Origin: Pseudaquabacterium terrae
Lineage (GTDB): Bacteria > Pseudomonadota > Gammaproteobacteria > Burkholderiales > Burkholderiaceae_C
Length of the DNA stretch: 64,000 nucleotides
Direction of reading: 5' to 3'
Assembly (NCBI RefSeq): GCF_013266755.1
Contig: NZ_JABRWJ010000005.1
Span: 124,001 to 188,000 of the forward strand
Part shown: positions 33,601 through 41,702 of the stretch, one piece after another
How positions within the stretch are numbered: the stretch's first letter is position 1
Layout: each line of letters opens with the position of its first letter
Position numbers and translations under genes: made by a program
Notes under the pieces: generated by a model
What the model saw: the letters and a program-made list of their open reading frames with translations, nothing else
The model's database searches: none
Told to the model about the DNA's origin: nothing

Positions 33601-33847
33601 GCTCGATCTTGTCGGTGACCTGGTCGGCGACCTGCTGCGCGGTGGCCCCCGGCCAGCGTGCCTGGACGACCATCGCCCGGAAGGTGAACGGCGGGTCCTC
33701 GTCCTGGCCGAGCTGGAAGTAGGCGGCGAAGCCCAGGATCAGCAGCACCACCATCAGGTAGCGCGTCAGCGCCGGGTGTTCCAGCGCCCAGCGCGAGATA
33801 TTGAAGCGCGAGGCAGGGCTGCCCGAGCCCGGGTTGGCATTCATCAT
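30692..33847 (-). CDS. RND-family efflux permease (AcrB/MdtB-like)
   Basis: Inner-membrane proton-driven RND transporter, 1051 residues, the normal HAE-family length. It has twelve predicted helices in two halves, each with a large periplasmic loop. Helix 1 is LTRYLMVVLLILGFAAYF. The helix 4 segment IIALGLLVDDAIIAVEMM carries the paired acidic residues of the proton relay, and helix 11 includes GVIALMGMIMRNSVILIDQI. It starts 20 bp after the membrane-fusion-protein gene. No outer-membrane channel gene follows, so it probably shares a TolC-like protein. Substrates are unknown. Confidence 0.92.
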   Translation of the reverse strand: MMNANPGSGSPASRFNISRWALEHPALTRYLMVVLLILGFAAYFQLGQDEDPPFTFRAMVVQARWPGATAQQVADQVTDKIERTLQEVPYADVIRSYTKPGESVTIFYIRDSSPPKEVANVWYQARKRIGDMRHTLPAGVIGPVFNDDFGDVYGSIYALSADGFSDEELRVFAEDVRSQLLRVPDVAKVEVFGAQAEKIFVEISQKRLAQLGLDMNQVLGQLAAQNALESAGVLDAGTQNLQVRVGGAFGSVEDLKRFPIRGFNAASSTAGTLQLSDIAEVRRGFTDPPAVKVRHQGKAVVALGISMAKGGDIIALGDALKARTDKIRAQLPAGITLQQVQDQPQAVSRSVGEFVRVLIEAVVVVLAVSFISLGLHLRPFRIDIWPGLVVGITIPLVLAITFVTMYYWGVGLHKISLGSLIIALGLLVDDAIIAVEMMVRKLEEGYDKMRAASFAYEATSMPMLTGTLITAAGFLPIGMAKSTVGEYTFAIFAVTSAALVISWLVSVYFVPFLGAKLLRTRSRAGGESHELFDTPFYGRFRRVVDWCVQHRWATIGATLLLFGLGIAGMGKVQQQFFPDSSRPEILVDLWLPEGSTVRESEAVAKRFEARMMKEPGIETVSTWIGSGVPRFYLPLDNIFPQSNASQAILLPKDLATRERLRKSLPALLASEFPEARGRVKLLPNGPPVAYPVMFRVVGPDPKQVRLWADQAKDIVRANPKMRGVNDNWNEQVKVLKLDVDQDKARALGVSSQSVAQASRAIFTGITVGQYREGDKLVDIVLRQPQEERNAITDVGDGYLPTAGGRSIPLLQVAKVDFVWEPGVLWREGRKYAVTVQGDVVDGVQGPTVTKEVWPKLAELQARMPADYGIQIAGAQEESNKGTGSIAAGVPVMLFIIFTLLMLQLQSFSRAMLVFLTGPLGLAGIAAALLLLDRPFGFVALLGVIALMGMIMRNSVILIDQIEQDRKQGRPAWDAIVEAAVRRFRPIVLTAAAAVLAMIPLTRSVFWGPMAVAIMGGLIVATALTLLALPAMYAAWFRVKRPDPGSAPAPQG

Positions 33848-33867
33848 CGACGGCTTTCGAAAACGGT

Positions 33868-35028
33868 TCAGCGCTTGGCGATCGCGGTGGTCGAGACCGG
33901 CACGGCTTCGGCGGAAGCGATCGCGCGCGGCGTCGATGCGGAGCCCGGCTCGTCGTACAGCCGCACGCGTTGCCCCGGCATCAGCGCGTGAACGCCGGCG
34001 GTGATGACACGTTCGCCGGCCTGCAAGCCGCCGCCGATGACGACCAGGTTGCCGTCGGCGCCGGCGACTTGCACCGGGCGGGCGCGCACGGTCATCGATT
34101 CGCGATCCAGCGTCCACACGGTGGACTTGCCCTGCTGCTCGAACACCGCGGCGAGCGGCAAGCGGATCAGGCCGTCGACCGCGGGGGACTCGATCGTCAC
34201 GTTCGCCGTCTGGCCGAGCCGCACCGCGGCGGCGGCACCGACGTCGGCCTTGACGAGAAAGGTTCGCGTCGTCGGGTCGGCGGCGGCGGCCATTTCGCGC
34301 ACCGTCGCGCCGAGCGCGCCTTCCTGGCCCCACAGCCGGACCTTCAGCGCGTCGCGCTTGCCGAGCAAGGCGCGAACGCTCGCCACCCGGTCTTCCGGCA
34401 CGCTGAACACCACGTCACGCGGACCGTCGTGGGCCAGGCGCAGCACCGGCGTTCCCGCCGACACCACCGCGCCCGGCTCGGCATCGACACCGGTGATGAC
34501 GCCCGCGGTGTCGGCGCTCAGCAGCGCGTAGCCGGCCTGGTTGGTCTGCACGCCGGCTTGAGCGCGGACCTGGTCGGCCTGCGCGCGCGCGGCCTTCAAC
34601 GAGGCCTCGCGCCGATCGAGCTCGGCGCCGCTGATGAAGCCCTGCTCGCGCAGCTCCTTGTAGCGCTTGAACTCGACTTCGCTCCATTCGAGGTTCGCAC
34701 GGGCCGCGGCCAGCGAGGCCTGTGCGGCATCCTGGCTCAGCCGCAGGTCCTGCGCATCGATCTGCGCCAGCGGCTGGCCGGCCTTGACCGAGTCTCCGGC
34801 ATTGACCAGGCGCTTGACCAGCTTGCCGTTGACGCGGAACGCCAGCCGCGACTCGGTGCGCGCGCGGATCTCGGCGGCATATTCGTGGCTGCCGGCGACA
34901 GGGGCGGTCTGCACGGTCATCGTGCGCACGGCCCGCACCGGTTCTTCCGGCGGCGGGGTCTTCGAGCAGGCCGCGAGCAGCGCGGCCAGCAGGATGACGG
35001 AAAGGCTCGCGAGGCGGGGCGTGCGCAT
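33868..35028 (-). CDS. RND efflux membrane fusion lipoprotein (AcrA-like)
   Basis: Periplasmic adaptor that couples the RND permease to an outer-membrane channel. The 386-residue product has a lipoprotein signal ending LLAAC and a biotinyl-lipoyl half-motif (RLAFRVNGKLVKRLVNAGD). An alpha-hairpin (LRLSQDAAQASLAAARANLE onward), the second half-motif (GVITGVDAEPGAVVSAGTPV) and a beta-barrel domain follow. The ATG at 35028 places the lipobox correctly. It is first in the operon, behind a promoter-operator with a TetR-type palindrome. Confidence 0.92.
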   Translation of the reverse strand: MRTPRLASLSVILLAALLAACSKTPPPEEPVRAVRTMTVQTAPVAGSHEYAAEIRARTESRLAFRVNGKLVKRLVNAGDSVKAGQPLAQIDAQDLRLSQDAAQASLAAARANLEWSEVEFKRYKELREQGFISGAELDRREASLKAARAQADQVRAQAGVQTNQAGYALLSADTAGVITGVDAEPGAVVSAGTPVLRLAHDGPRDVVFSVPEDRVASVRALLGKRDALKVRLWGQEGALGATVREMAAAADPTTRTFLVKADVGAAAAVRLGQTANVTIESPAVDGLIRLPLAAVFEQQGKSTVWTLDRESMTVRARPVQVAGADGNLVVIGGGLQAGERVITAGVHALMPGQRVRLYDEPGSASTPRAIASAEAVPVSTTAIAKR

Positions 35029-35056
35029 GGGAGAAGGCTCCAAAACGTTGCTACTG

Positions 35057-35099
35057 ACTGACCGGTCAGTAATATAGGTGCCGGCCTGCGGCTTGTCAA
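35057..35099 (-). promoter_or_regulatory. Sigma-70 promoter with TetR-type operator for the RND operon
   Basis: On the minus strand TTGACA (35099-35094), a 17-bp spacer and TATATT (35076-35071) form a near-consensus promoter. A perfect 14-bp palindrome, ACTGACCGGTCAGT (35057-35070), abuts the -10 box and covers the likely transcription start. This is the geometry of repression by a TetR/AcrR-type dimer. The regulator gene is not adjacent. Confidence 0.85.
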
Positions 35100-35122
35100 T
35101 TTGCGCCGTGGACAATTGCACG

Positions 35123-35971
35123 GTGAGCGTCGACCACTACGAAAACTTCCCCGTCGCGTCGATCCTGTGCCCGGCGCGGCTGCGGCCGGCGGTGCGCGCG
35201 ATCTATGCATTCGCGCGCACGGCAGACGACATCGCCGACGAAGGCACCGCTTCGCCCGACGAGCGGCGCGATGAGCTGCTGCGCTACCGCGCTGCGCTGC
35301 ACGCGGCGTTCGCTGGCGCAGTGCAGGACTGGCCACGGGTCTTTCAACCGCTCGCCGAGTGCGCGCGCCGGCACGGATTGCCGCTGAGTCCGTTCGACGA
35401 CCTGCTCGACGCCTTCGTCCAGGACTGCGCCAACCCGCACTACCAGGATCGAGCCGAACTGCTCGACTATTGCCGCCGCTCGGCCAATCCGATCGGCCGG
35501 CTGCTGCTGGCGCTGTACGGCGTGCATGACCGGGCATCGCTGATGCAGTCCGACGCCATCTGCAGCGCGCTGCAGCTGATCAACTTCTGGCAGGACCCGA
35601 GCGTCGACCTGCCACGCGGCCGGGTCTACTTCCCGGCCACCGACGCCCGGCGGCACGGACTGGCGCTGAATGCGCTGACCGCCGGCCGGGACGACGCGGC
35701 CACCCAGGCGCTGCTGCGCGAGCTCGTGCAGTGGGCGGGCAGCCTGATGCAGCAGGGTGCGCCGCTGGCGCTGCGACTGCCGGGCCGCGTCGGCTGGGAG
35801 CTGCGGCTCGTGGTCCAGGGCGGCCTGCGCATCCTGGAGAAAATCGAGGCCATGCAATTCCGCACTTTCAGCCAGCGGCCGACCCTCGGTCGGCGCGACT
35901 TCGCACCGATGCTGTGGCGCGCTCTGCGCATGCGCTCGCGGCTCGCCGCGCCGGGCTGGGCGCCGCTATGA
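35123..35971 (+). CDS. hpnC: Squalene synthase HpnC (hydroxysqualene-forming route)
   Basis: One of three enzymes (HpnC, HpnD, HpnE) that turn farnesyl diphosphate into squalene in hopanoid-making bacteria; HpnC converts presqualene diphosphate to hydroxysqualene. The protein has about 282 residues with the first Asp-rich motif RTADDIADE and a second site INFWQDPSVDLPRGRVYFP. I chose a GTG start (35123) because it gives the family-like N-terminus SVDHYENFPVAS. GTG codons at 35078 and 35108 are alternatives but overlap or abut the divergent promoter. The stop overlaps the hpnD ATG. Confidence 0.9.
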   Translation: MSVDHYENFPVASILCPARLRPAVRAIYAFARTADDIADEGTASPDERRDELLRYRAALHAAFAGAVQDWPRVFQPLAECARRHGLPLSPFDDLLDAFVQDCANPHYQDRAELLDYCRRSANPIGRLLLALYGVHDRASLMQSDAICSALQLINFWQDPSVDLPRGRVYFPATDARRHGLALNALTAGRDDAATQALLRELVQWAGSLMQQGAPLALRLPGRVGWELRLVVQGGLRILEKIEAMQFRTFSQRPTLGRRDFAPMLWRALRMRSRLAAPGWAPL

Positions 35972-36819
35972 CGACGCCCGAACACTACGTTCAGGAAAAA
36001 GCTGCGGCGAGCGGCTCCTCGTTCTACTACGCCTTCCTGTTCCTGCCACCCGAGCGACGCGCGGCGATCACCGCCTTCTACGCCTTCTGCCGCGAAGTCG
36101 ACGACGTCGTCGACGAGGTGCACGACCCGGGTGTCGCGGCGACCAAGCTGGCCTGGTGGCGGCAGGAGGTGGCCAGCAGCTTCGGCGGACGTCCGACACA
36201 CCCGGTGACGCGCGCGCTGCTGCCGTGCACCGAACGCTTCTCGATCACCGCGCAGCACCTGCTGTCGGTCATCGAGGGCTGCCAGATGGACCTGGAGCAG
36301 ACGCGCTACCTCGACTACCCGTCGCTGCAGCGCTACTGTCACCTGGTGGCCGGCATCGTCGGCGAGGTTGCGGCCAACATCTTCGGCCGCACGCAGCCGG
36401 CGACGCTGGCCTACGCGCACCAGCTCGGCCTCGCGCTGCAGCTGACCAACATCATCCGCGACGTCGGCGACGACGCGCGCCGGGGCCGCATCTACCTGCC
36501 GATCTCCGAGCTGCAGCGCTTCGACGTCAAGGCGCACGAGCTGCTCAAGCGCGACGCGCCCTGGGGCTACAGCGAGCGCTTCAGCGCGCTGATGCGCTTC
36601 CAGGCCGAGCGCGCACACCGCTGCTACGACGACGCGCTGGCGCTGCTGCCGGAGGTCGATCGCGCCGCGCAGAAGCCGGGGCTGATGATGGCCAACATCT
36701 ATCGCACGCTGCTGCGTGAGATCGAGGCCGATGACTTCCGCGTGCTGCACCAGCGCACCTCGCTGACGCCGGTGCGCAAGCTGTGGATCGCGCTGCGCAC
36801 GAACTGGCGGGGACGTTGA
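35968..36819 (+). CDS. hpnD: Presqualene diphosphate synthase HpnD
   Basis: Condenses two farnesyl diphosphates to presqualene diphosphate. The 283-residue all-alpha prenyltransferase has the Asp-rich motifs REVDDVVDEVHD and NIIRDVGDDARRGRIYLP, plus the family GSSFYYAFLFLP near the N-terminus. It is translationally coupled to hpnC (ATGA overlap) and followed by hpnE. Confidence 0.93.
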   Translation: MTTPEHYVQEKAAASGSSFYYAFLFLPPERRAAITAFYAFCREVDDVVDEVHDPGVAATKLAWWRQEVASSFGGRPTHPVTRALLPCTERFSITAQHLLSVIEGCQMDLEQTRYLDYPSLQRYCHLVAGIVGEVAANIFGRTQPATLAYAHQLGLALQLTNIIRDVGDDARRGRIYLPISELQRFDVKAHELLKRDAPWGYSERFSALMRFQAERAHRCYDDALALLPEVDRAAQKPGLMMANIYRTLLREIEADDFRVLHQRTSLTPVRKLWIALRTNWRGR

Positions 36820-38126
36820 GCGCGGCCAGCAGGTTGCCCCGCGAGGTCGCCGTCGTCGGAGCAGGCTGGGCCGGGCTTTCGGCCGCGGTGCGCGCGACGG
36901 AGCAAGGCCATCGCGTCACGCTGTTCGAGATGGCGCGCCGGCCGGGCGGCCGCGCGCGCGGCGTGCCGACGCCCGCCGGCGAGCTCGACAACGGTCAGCA
37001 CATCCTCATCGGCGCCTACCACCACACGCTGGCGCTGATGCGCACGGTCGGCGCCGATCCGGCTGCGCTGCTGCACCGCATGCCGCTGCGGCTGCGCTAT
37101 CCGGACGGACGCGGTCTCGAGTTGCCGGCGGGTTCGCCGCTAACGTCCTTTTTACGCGGCGTGGCCACGGCCCGCGGCTGGTCAGCGCGGGAACGGCTGG
37201 CCTTGTTGCTGGCCGCCACCGGCTGGCTGCTGCGCGGCTTTCGCTGTGCGCCCGATGCCAGCGTGGCGACACTCTGTCGCCGCCTGCCGCGCAAGGTGAT
37301 CGACGACCTGGTCGAACCCCTCTGCGTCGCGGCGCTGAACACGCCGATGCAGGCGGCCAGCGCGCAGGTCTTCCTGCGCGTGCTGAGGGACGCGCTCTTC
37401 AGCGGCGCCGGCAGCGCCGACCTGCTGCTGCCGCGCGCGTCCTTGTCGGCGCTGCTGCCGGAACCGGCGGTCACCTGGCTGCAGGCGCAGGGCGCGGTGC
37501 TGCACTTCGGACGCCGCGTCATGGGGCTGCAGGCGGCGGGTGCGGGGTGGTTGCTTGACGGCCAGCGCTTCGACGCCGTCGTGCTGGCCTGCAGTGCCGT
37601 CGAAGCCGCGCGCCTGACGGGCGCCTTCGCGCCGGCGTGGAGCCGCCAGGCGGCCACGCTGCGCTACGAGCCGATCGTCACCGCCTACCTGCACGATCCG
37701 CGGCTGCGGCTGGCAGCGCCGGTGCTCGCGCTCGCCGCTGGCGCCGAGGCCCCGGCGCAGTTCGTCTTCGACCTCGGCGCGCTCGGCCGCACGCCGGGAT
37801 GTTTTGCCTTCGTCGTCAGCGGCGCCGCGCCGTGGGTCGAGCGTGGACTGGCGGCCACGGCAGTGGCAGTCATGCGCCAGGCGCGCTTGGCGTTTCCCAC
37901 CGCCTTCCTGGCCGACGACGACGCGGTTCTGCTGCACATCGCTGCCGAGCAGCGGGCCACCTTCGCCTGCACGCCCGGGCTCGTCCGGCCGCCGCGCAAC
38001 GTGGCGCCCGGGCTGTCCGCGGCGGGCGACTATGTCGACGGTCCCTACCCGGCGACGCTCGAAGGCTCGGTTCGCGCAGCCGAACAGGCGTTGGCGCTGG
38101 CGCTCGCGGCCCAGGCCCAGTCCTAG
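36816..38126 (+). CDS. hpnE: Hydroxysqualene dehydroxylase HpnE
   Basis: Flavin amine-oxidase-like protein that reduces hydroxysqualene to squalene, the last step of the HpnCDE route. About 436 residues; the Rossmann motif VAVVGAGWAGLSAA lies at the N-terminus, followed by the second dinucleotide motif (MARRPGGRARG). It ends with a C-terminal flavin-contact segment (GLSAAGDYVDGPYPATLEG). The TTG at 36816 overlaps the hpnD stop and has GGGGA upstream. An ATG at 36783 would overlap hpnD by 37 bp. Squalene-hopene cyclase is not in the window. Confidence 0.88.
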   Translation: MSAASRLPREVAVVGAGWAGLSAAVRATEQGHRVTLFEMARRPGGRARGVPTPAGELDNGQHILIGAYHHTLALMRTVGADPAALLHRMPLRLRYPDGRGLELPAGSPLTSFLRGVATARGWSARERLALLLAATGWLLRGFRCAPDASVATLCRRLPRKVIDDLVEPLCVAALNTPMQAASAQVFLRVLRDALFSGAGSADLLLPRASLSALLPEPAVTWLQAQGAVLHFGRRVMGLQAAGAGWLLDGQRFDAVVLACSAVEAARLTGAFAPAWSRQAATLRYEPIVTAYLHDPRLRLAAPVLALAAGAEAPAQFVFDLGALGRTPGCFAFVVSGAAPWVERGLAATAVAVMRQARLAFPTAFLADDDAVLLHIAAEQRATFACTPGLVRPPRNVAPGLSAAGDYVDGPYPATLEGSVRAAEQALALALAAQAQS

Positions 38127-38204
38127 TCTTTCGCTTCCCGCGGCAAACCACATCGCCGCACGCCGTTTCGCCATGCAAAAATAGGTGAAGCACAGGAAGT
38201 AGCC

Positions 38205-38975
38205 ATGTCGACCAGGAAAGAAGCACAGCAGCCGGCGATCCAGGTGATGGAGCGCATGTTCTCGCTGCTCGACGCGCTGGCGGCCCATCAGGATCCGGTG
38301 TCGCTGAAGGAGCTCAGCGAACGCACGGGACTGCATCCGTCGACGGCCCACCGCATCCTCAACGACCTGGCGCTCGGCCGTTTCGTCGATCGGCCGGAGG
38401 CCGGCAGTTACCGCCTCGGCATGCGCCTGCTCGAGCTCGGCAACCTGGTCAAGGCGCGCCTCGACGTGCGCGACGCGGCGCTGGCACCGATGCGCGAGCT
38501 GCACAAGCTGACGCACCAGCCGGTGAACCTGTCGGTGCGCCAGGGCGACGAGATCGTCTACATCGAGCGCACCTACAGCGAGCGCTCGGGCATGCAGGTC
38601 GTGCGTGCCGTCGGTGGCCGCGCGCCGCTGCACCTGACCTCGGTCGGCAAGCTGTTCCTCGCCCATGACGACGCCCAGCGCGTGCGGGCCTACGCGACGC
38701 GCACCGGCCTGTCGGGCCACACCCGCAACAGCATCACCGAGCTGCCGCGCCTCGAACGCGAGCTGGCGCAGGTGCGGCAGACGCGCATCGCGCGCGACGA
38801 CGAGGAGCTCGAGCTCGGCGTGCGCTGCATGGCGGCCGGCATCTTCGACGACCAGGGCAAGCTGGTCGCCGGGCTGTCGATTTCAGCGCCGGCGGACCGG
38901 CTCGAGGAGTCGTGGACGGACCGCGTCAAGTCGACCGCGGCGCAGATCTCCGCCGCGCTCGGTCATCGCGCTTAA
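38205..38975 (+). CDS. IclR-family transcriptional regulator
   Basis: A 256-residue regulator with an N-terminal winged helix-turn-helix (VSLKELSERTGLHPSTAHRI, about residues 33-52). The C-terminal IclR effector-binding domain includes VGKLFLAHDD and LELGVRCMAAGIFDD. IclR proteins usually control nearby catabolic genes, but neither neighbour (hpnE, pbpG) is an obvious target, so its regulon is unknown. Confidence 0.9.
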   Translation: MSTRKEAQQPAIQVMERMFSLLDALAAHQDPVSLKELSERTGLHPSTAHRILNDLALGRFVDRPEAGSYRLGMRLLELGNLVKARLDVRDAALAPMRELHKLTHQPVNLSVRQGDEIVYIERTYSERSGMQVVRAVGGRAPLHLTSVGKLFLAHDDAQRVRAYATRTGLSGHTRNSITELPRLERELAQVRQTRIARDDEELELGVRCMAAGIFDDQGKLVAGLSISAPADRLEESWTDRVKSTAAQISAALGHRA

Positions 38976-38995
38976 GCCGCCCGCGGCGGGGCGCT

Positions 38996-40003
38996 TCAGG
39001 AGCCGATGCGCGCGCCGGCCGCGGCGGGGGCTTCGACGCCAGCGTGGCTCAGCCACTTGCGGATGCGCTCGGCGTCGCCGATGCGCGAATACGAGCCGGC
39101 CGAATCCAGCAGCACCATGATCAGCTTGCGACCGGCGAGCTGCGCCTGCATCACCAGGCAACGCCCGGCTTCCGAGATGTATCCGGTCTTCTGCAGGCCG
39201 ATTTCCCAGGACGGGTTGCGCACCAGGCCATTGGTATTGCGGAACTGCATCAGGCGCTTGCCGACGGCGACCCTGGTCTCCTGCGATGTCGACAGCTCGC
39301 GCAGCAGCGGCACCTGGTGGGCTTCCCGGACCAGCAGCGCCAGATCACGCGCGCTCGACTGGTTCTTGCTCGACAGTCCGGTCGGCTCGACGTAGTGCGT
39401 GTCGCCCATGCCGAGCGCCGCGGCCTTGCGGTTCATCGCGCCGACGAAGGCTTCGAGGCCGCCGGGATAGTGGCGCCCGAGCGCATTGGCGGCCCGGTTC
39501 TCGGACGACATCAGCGCCAGGTGCATCATCTCGCCGCGCGTCAGCTGCGTGCCGACGGCCAGGCGCGAGCGGCTGCCCTTTTCGGTGTCGATGTCGTCCT
39601 GCGTGATCGTCAGCACCTCGTCGAGCGACTGCTGGGCTTCGCTGACGACCAGGCTGGTCATCAGCTTGGTGATCGAGGCGATCGGCAGCACCGCCTGCGG
39701 GTTCTTGCTGAAGAGGACCTCGTTGGTTTCCTGATCCACCACCAGCGCGACGCTGGACTTCAGGTCGAGCGCGTCTTCGTCGTCGTGCAGGCCGAGCAGA
39801 TGGCCCGTCGACAGGCGCACCGGCTCGGAGGCCAGGCGGCGCATGACCGGTGTCTTGACCACCGGCTTGCGAACGACGAATTTGACCGACGTGGCGGGCT
39901 TGCGCGCCAAGGGCTTGCGGACGGCATCAGCCGCCATGGCCGGCGATGCCGCAGCCCACACCAGGCTCAAACCCAACGTCAGCGCAGATAGCGATTTTTT
40001 CAT
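38996..40003 (-). CDS. pbpG: D-alanyl-D-alanine endopeptidase, PBP7-like (peptidase S11)
   Basis: Low-molecular-mass penicillin-binding protein that cleaves cross-links in peptidoglycan. The 335-residue protein has a signal peptide ending SPAMA, a basic linker, and the catalytic motifs SITK (Ser110, Lys113), SEN (167-169) and KTG (272-274). The absence of the extra C-terminal domain of PBP5-type carboxypeptidases supports PBP7. The ATG at 40003 puts the signal peptide at the start. Convergent with the IclR gene. Confidence 0.9.
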   Translation of the reverse strand: MKKSLSALTLGLSLVWAAASPAMAADAVRKPLARKPATSVKFVVRKPVVKTPVMRRLASEPVRLSTGHLLGLHDDEDALDLKSSVALVVDQETNEVLFSKNPQAVLPIASITKLMTSLVVSEAQQSLDEVLTITQDDIDTEKGSRSRLAVGTQLTRGEMMHLALMSSENRAANALGRHYPGGLEAFVGAMNRKAAALGMGDTHYVEPTGLSSKNQSSARDLALLVREAHQVPLLRELSTSQETRVAVGKRLMQFRNTNGLVRNPSWEIGLQKTGYISEAGRCLVMQAQLAGRKLIMVLLDSAGSYSRIGDAERIRKWLSHAGVEAPAAAGARIGS

Positions 40004-40117
40004 TGCGACACCACGCGGACAGCTGGGTGGAAACGGCCGCCAGTGTAGAGCCACCGAAAAACCTACGCAATATCAAAAGCTTGCGTGGGGTTTTTGAAGC
40101 TCGGCCTGAGCCGGATC

Positions 40118-41659
40118 TCAACCTTGTGCTGCGACGCGCTCCAACTTGGAATGCAGCTTGTTCAATGCCGCCAAGTAGGCCTTGGCCGACGCCACCACGA
40201 TATCGGGATCAGCCCCGACGCCGTTGACGACGCGCCCGCCATGCTGCAGCCGAACGGTCACCTCGCCCTGCGATTCTGTGCTGCCGCTGGTGATCGCATT
40301 GACCGAATAGAGCAGCAATTCGGCCCCACTTTGCACCTTGGACTCGATCGCCTTCAGGCTCGCGTCGACCGGCCCGTTGCCGTCGCTTTCAGCGCGGTGC
40401 TCGACTTCGCCGGCCGCGAACACCACCGCCGCCTGCGGCCGCTCGCCGGTTTCGCTGTGCTGGGCCAGCGACAGCAGCCGGTAATGCTCACGCTCGGCGG
40501 TGACGCTCTCGTCGCCGACAAGCGCCAGGATGTCCTCGTCGAAGATCTCGCTCTTGCGGTCGGCCAGGTCCTTGAAGCGGGCGAAGGCGGCGTTGATCTC
40601 GCCTTCGGACTCCAGCTCGATGCCCAGGTCCTGCAGCCGCTGCTTGAACGCGTTGCGGCCCGACAGCTTGCCGAGCACGATCTTGTTGGCCGTCCAGCCG
40701 ACGTCCTCGGCACGCATGATCTCGTAGGTGTCGCGCGCCTTCAGCACACCGTCCTGGTGGATGCCCGAGGCATGCGCGAAGGCGTTGGCGCCGACGACGG
40801 CCTTGTTCGGCTGCACGACGAAACCGGTGGTCTGGCTGACCATGCGCGAAGCGGCCACGATCTGCGAGGTGTCGATGCCGAGCTCGAGGCCGAAGTAGTC
40901 GCGGCGCGTCTTCACCGCCATCACCACTTCCTCGAGCGAGCAGTTGCCGGCGCGCTCGCCCAGGCCATTGATCGTGCACTCGACCTGCCGCGCCCCGCCG
41001 AGCTTCACGCCGGCCAGCGAGTTGGCAACCGCCATGCCCAGGTCGTTGTGGCAATGCACCGACCAGACCGCCTTGTCCGAGTTCGGGATGCGCTCGCGCA
41101 GGTTGCGGATGAACTCGCCGTAGAGCTCGGGGATCGCGTAGCCGACGGTGTCCGGGATGTTCAGCGTCGTCGCGCCCTCCTCGATCACCGCCTCCAGCAC
41201 GCGGCACAGGAAGTCCGGATCCGATCGGTAGCCGTCCTCGGGCGAGAACTCGATGTCGCCGCACAGATTGCGCGCAAAGCGCACGGCCAGCTTCGCCTGC
41301 TCGAACACCTGCTCGGGCGACATGCGCAGCTTCTTCTCCATGTGCAGCGCGCTGGTCGCGATGAAGGTGTGGATGCGCGAGCGCGGCGCACCCTTCAACG
41401 CTTCAGCCGCGCGCGAGATGTCGCGGTCGTTGGCGCGTGCCAAGGAGCAGATGGTCGACTCCTTGATGTGGTCGGCGATCGACTTCACCGCCTCGAAGTC
41501 GCCGTTCGACGAGGCCGCGAAGCCGGCCTCGATGATGTCGACCCGCAGCCGCTCGAGCTGGCGCGCGATGCGCAGCTTCTCTTCCTTGGTCATCGAGGCG
41601 CCGGGCGACTGCTCGCCATCGCGCAAGGTGGTGTCGAAGATGATCAGGCGATCGGCCAT
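40118..41659 (-). CDS. leuA: 2-isopropylmalate synthase, type 1
   Basis: Condenses 2-oxoisovalerate and acetyl-CoA, the first committed step of leucine synthesis. The 513-residue protein has the DRE-TIM signature [16 protein letters not shown], the metal-binding HCHNDLG and the second signature [18 protein letters not shown]. The C-terminal LeuA allosteric domain carries the leucine-feedback site. AAGGAG precedes the ATG at 41659. It lies 43 bp downstream of a second, different 2-isopropylmalate synthase. Confidence 0.93.
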   Translation of the reverse strand: MADRLIIFDTTLRDGEQSPGASMTKEEKLRIARQLERLRVDIIEAGFAASSNGDFEAVKSIADHIKESTICSLARANDRDISRAAEALKGAPRSRIHTFIATSALHMEKKLRMSPEQVFEQAKLAVRFARNLCGDIEFSPEDGYRSDPDFLCRVLEAVIEEGATTLNIPDTVGYAIPELYGEFIRNLRERIPNSDKAVWSVHCHNDLGMAVANSLAGVKLGGARQVECTINGLGERAGNCSLEEVVMAVKTRRDYFGLELGIDTSQIVAASRMVSQTTGFVVQPNKAVVGANAFAHASGIHQDGVLKARDTYEIMRAEDVGWTANKIVLGKLSGRNAFKQRLQDLGIELESEGEINAAFARFKDLADRKSEIFDEDILALVGDESVTAEREHYRLLSLAQHSETGERPQAAVVFAAGEVEHRAESDGNGPVDASLKAIESKVQSGAELLLYSVNAITSGSTESQGEVTVRLQHGGRVVNGVGADPDIVVASAKAYLAALNKLHSKLERVAAQG

Positions 41660-41702
41660 GGTGGTGCTCTCCTTGTTGTGCGCGCGCTCGATGGGCTTCA
41701 AG

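Noticed and set aside
33848-34333. N-terminal extension of the RND permease by 162 codons
   Set aside because: The extra sequence overlaps the membrane-fusion-protein gene and is unrelated to RND proteins; the double ATG at 33847 starts just before helix 1.
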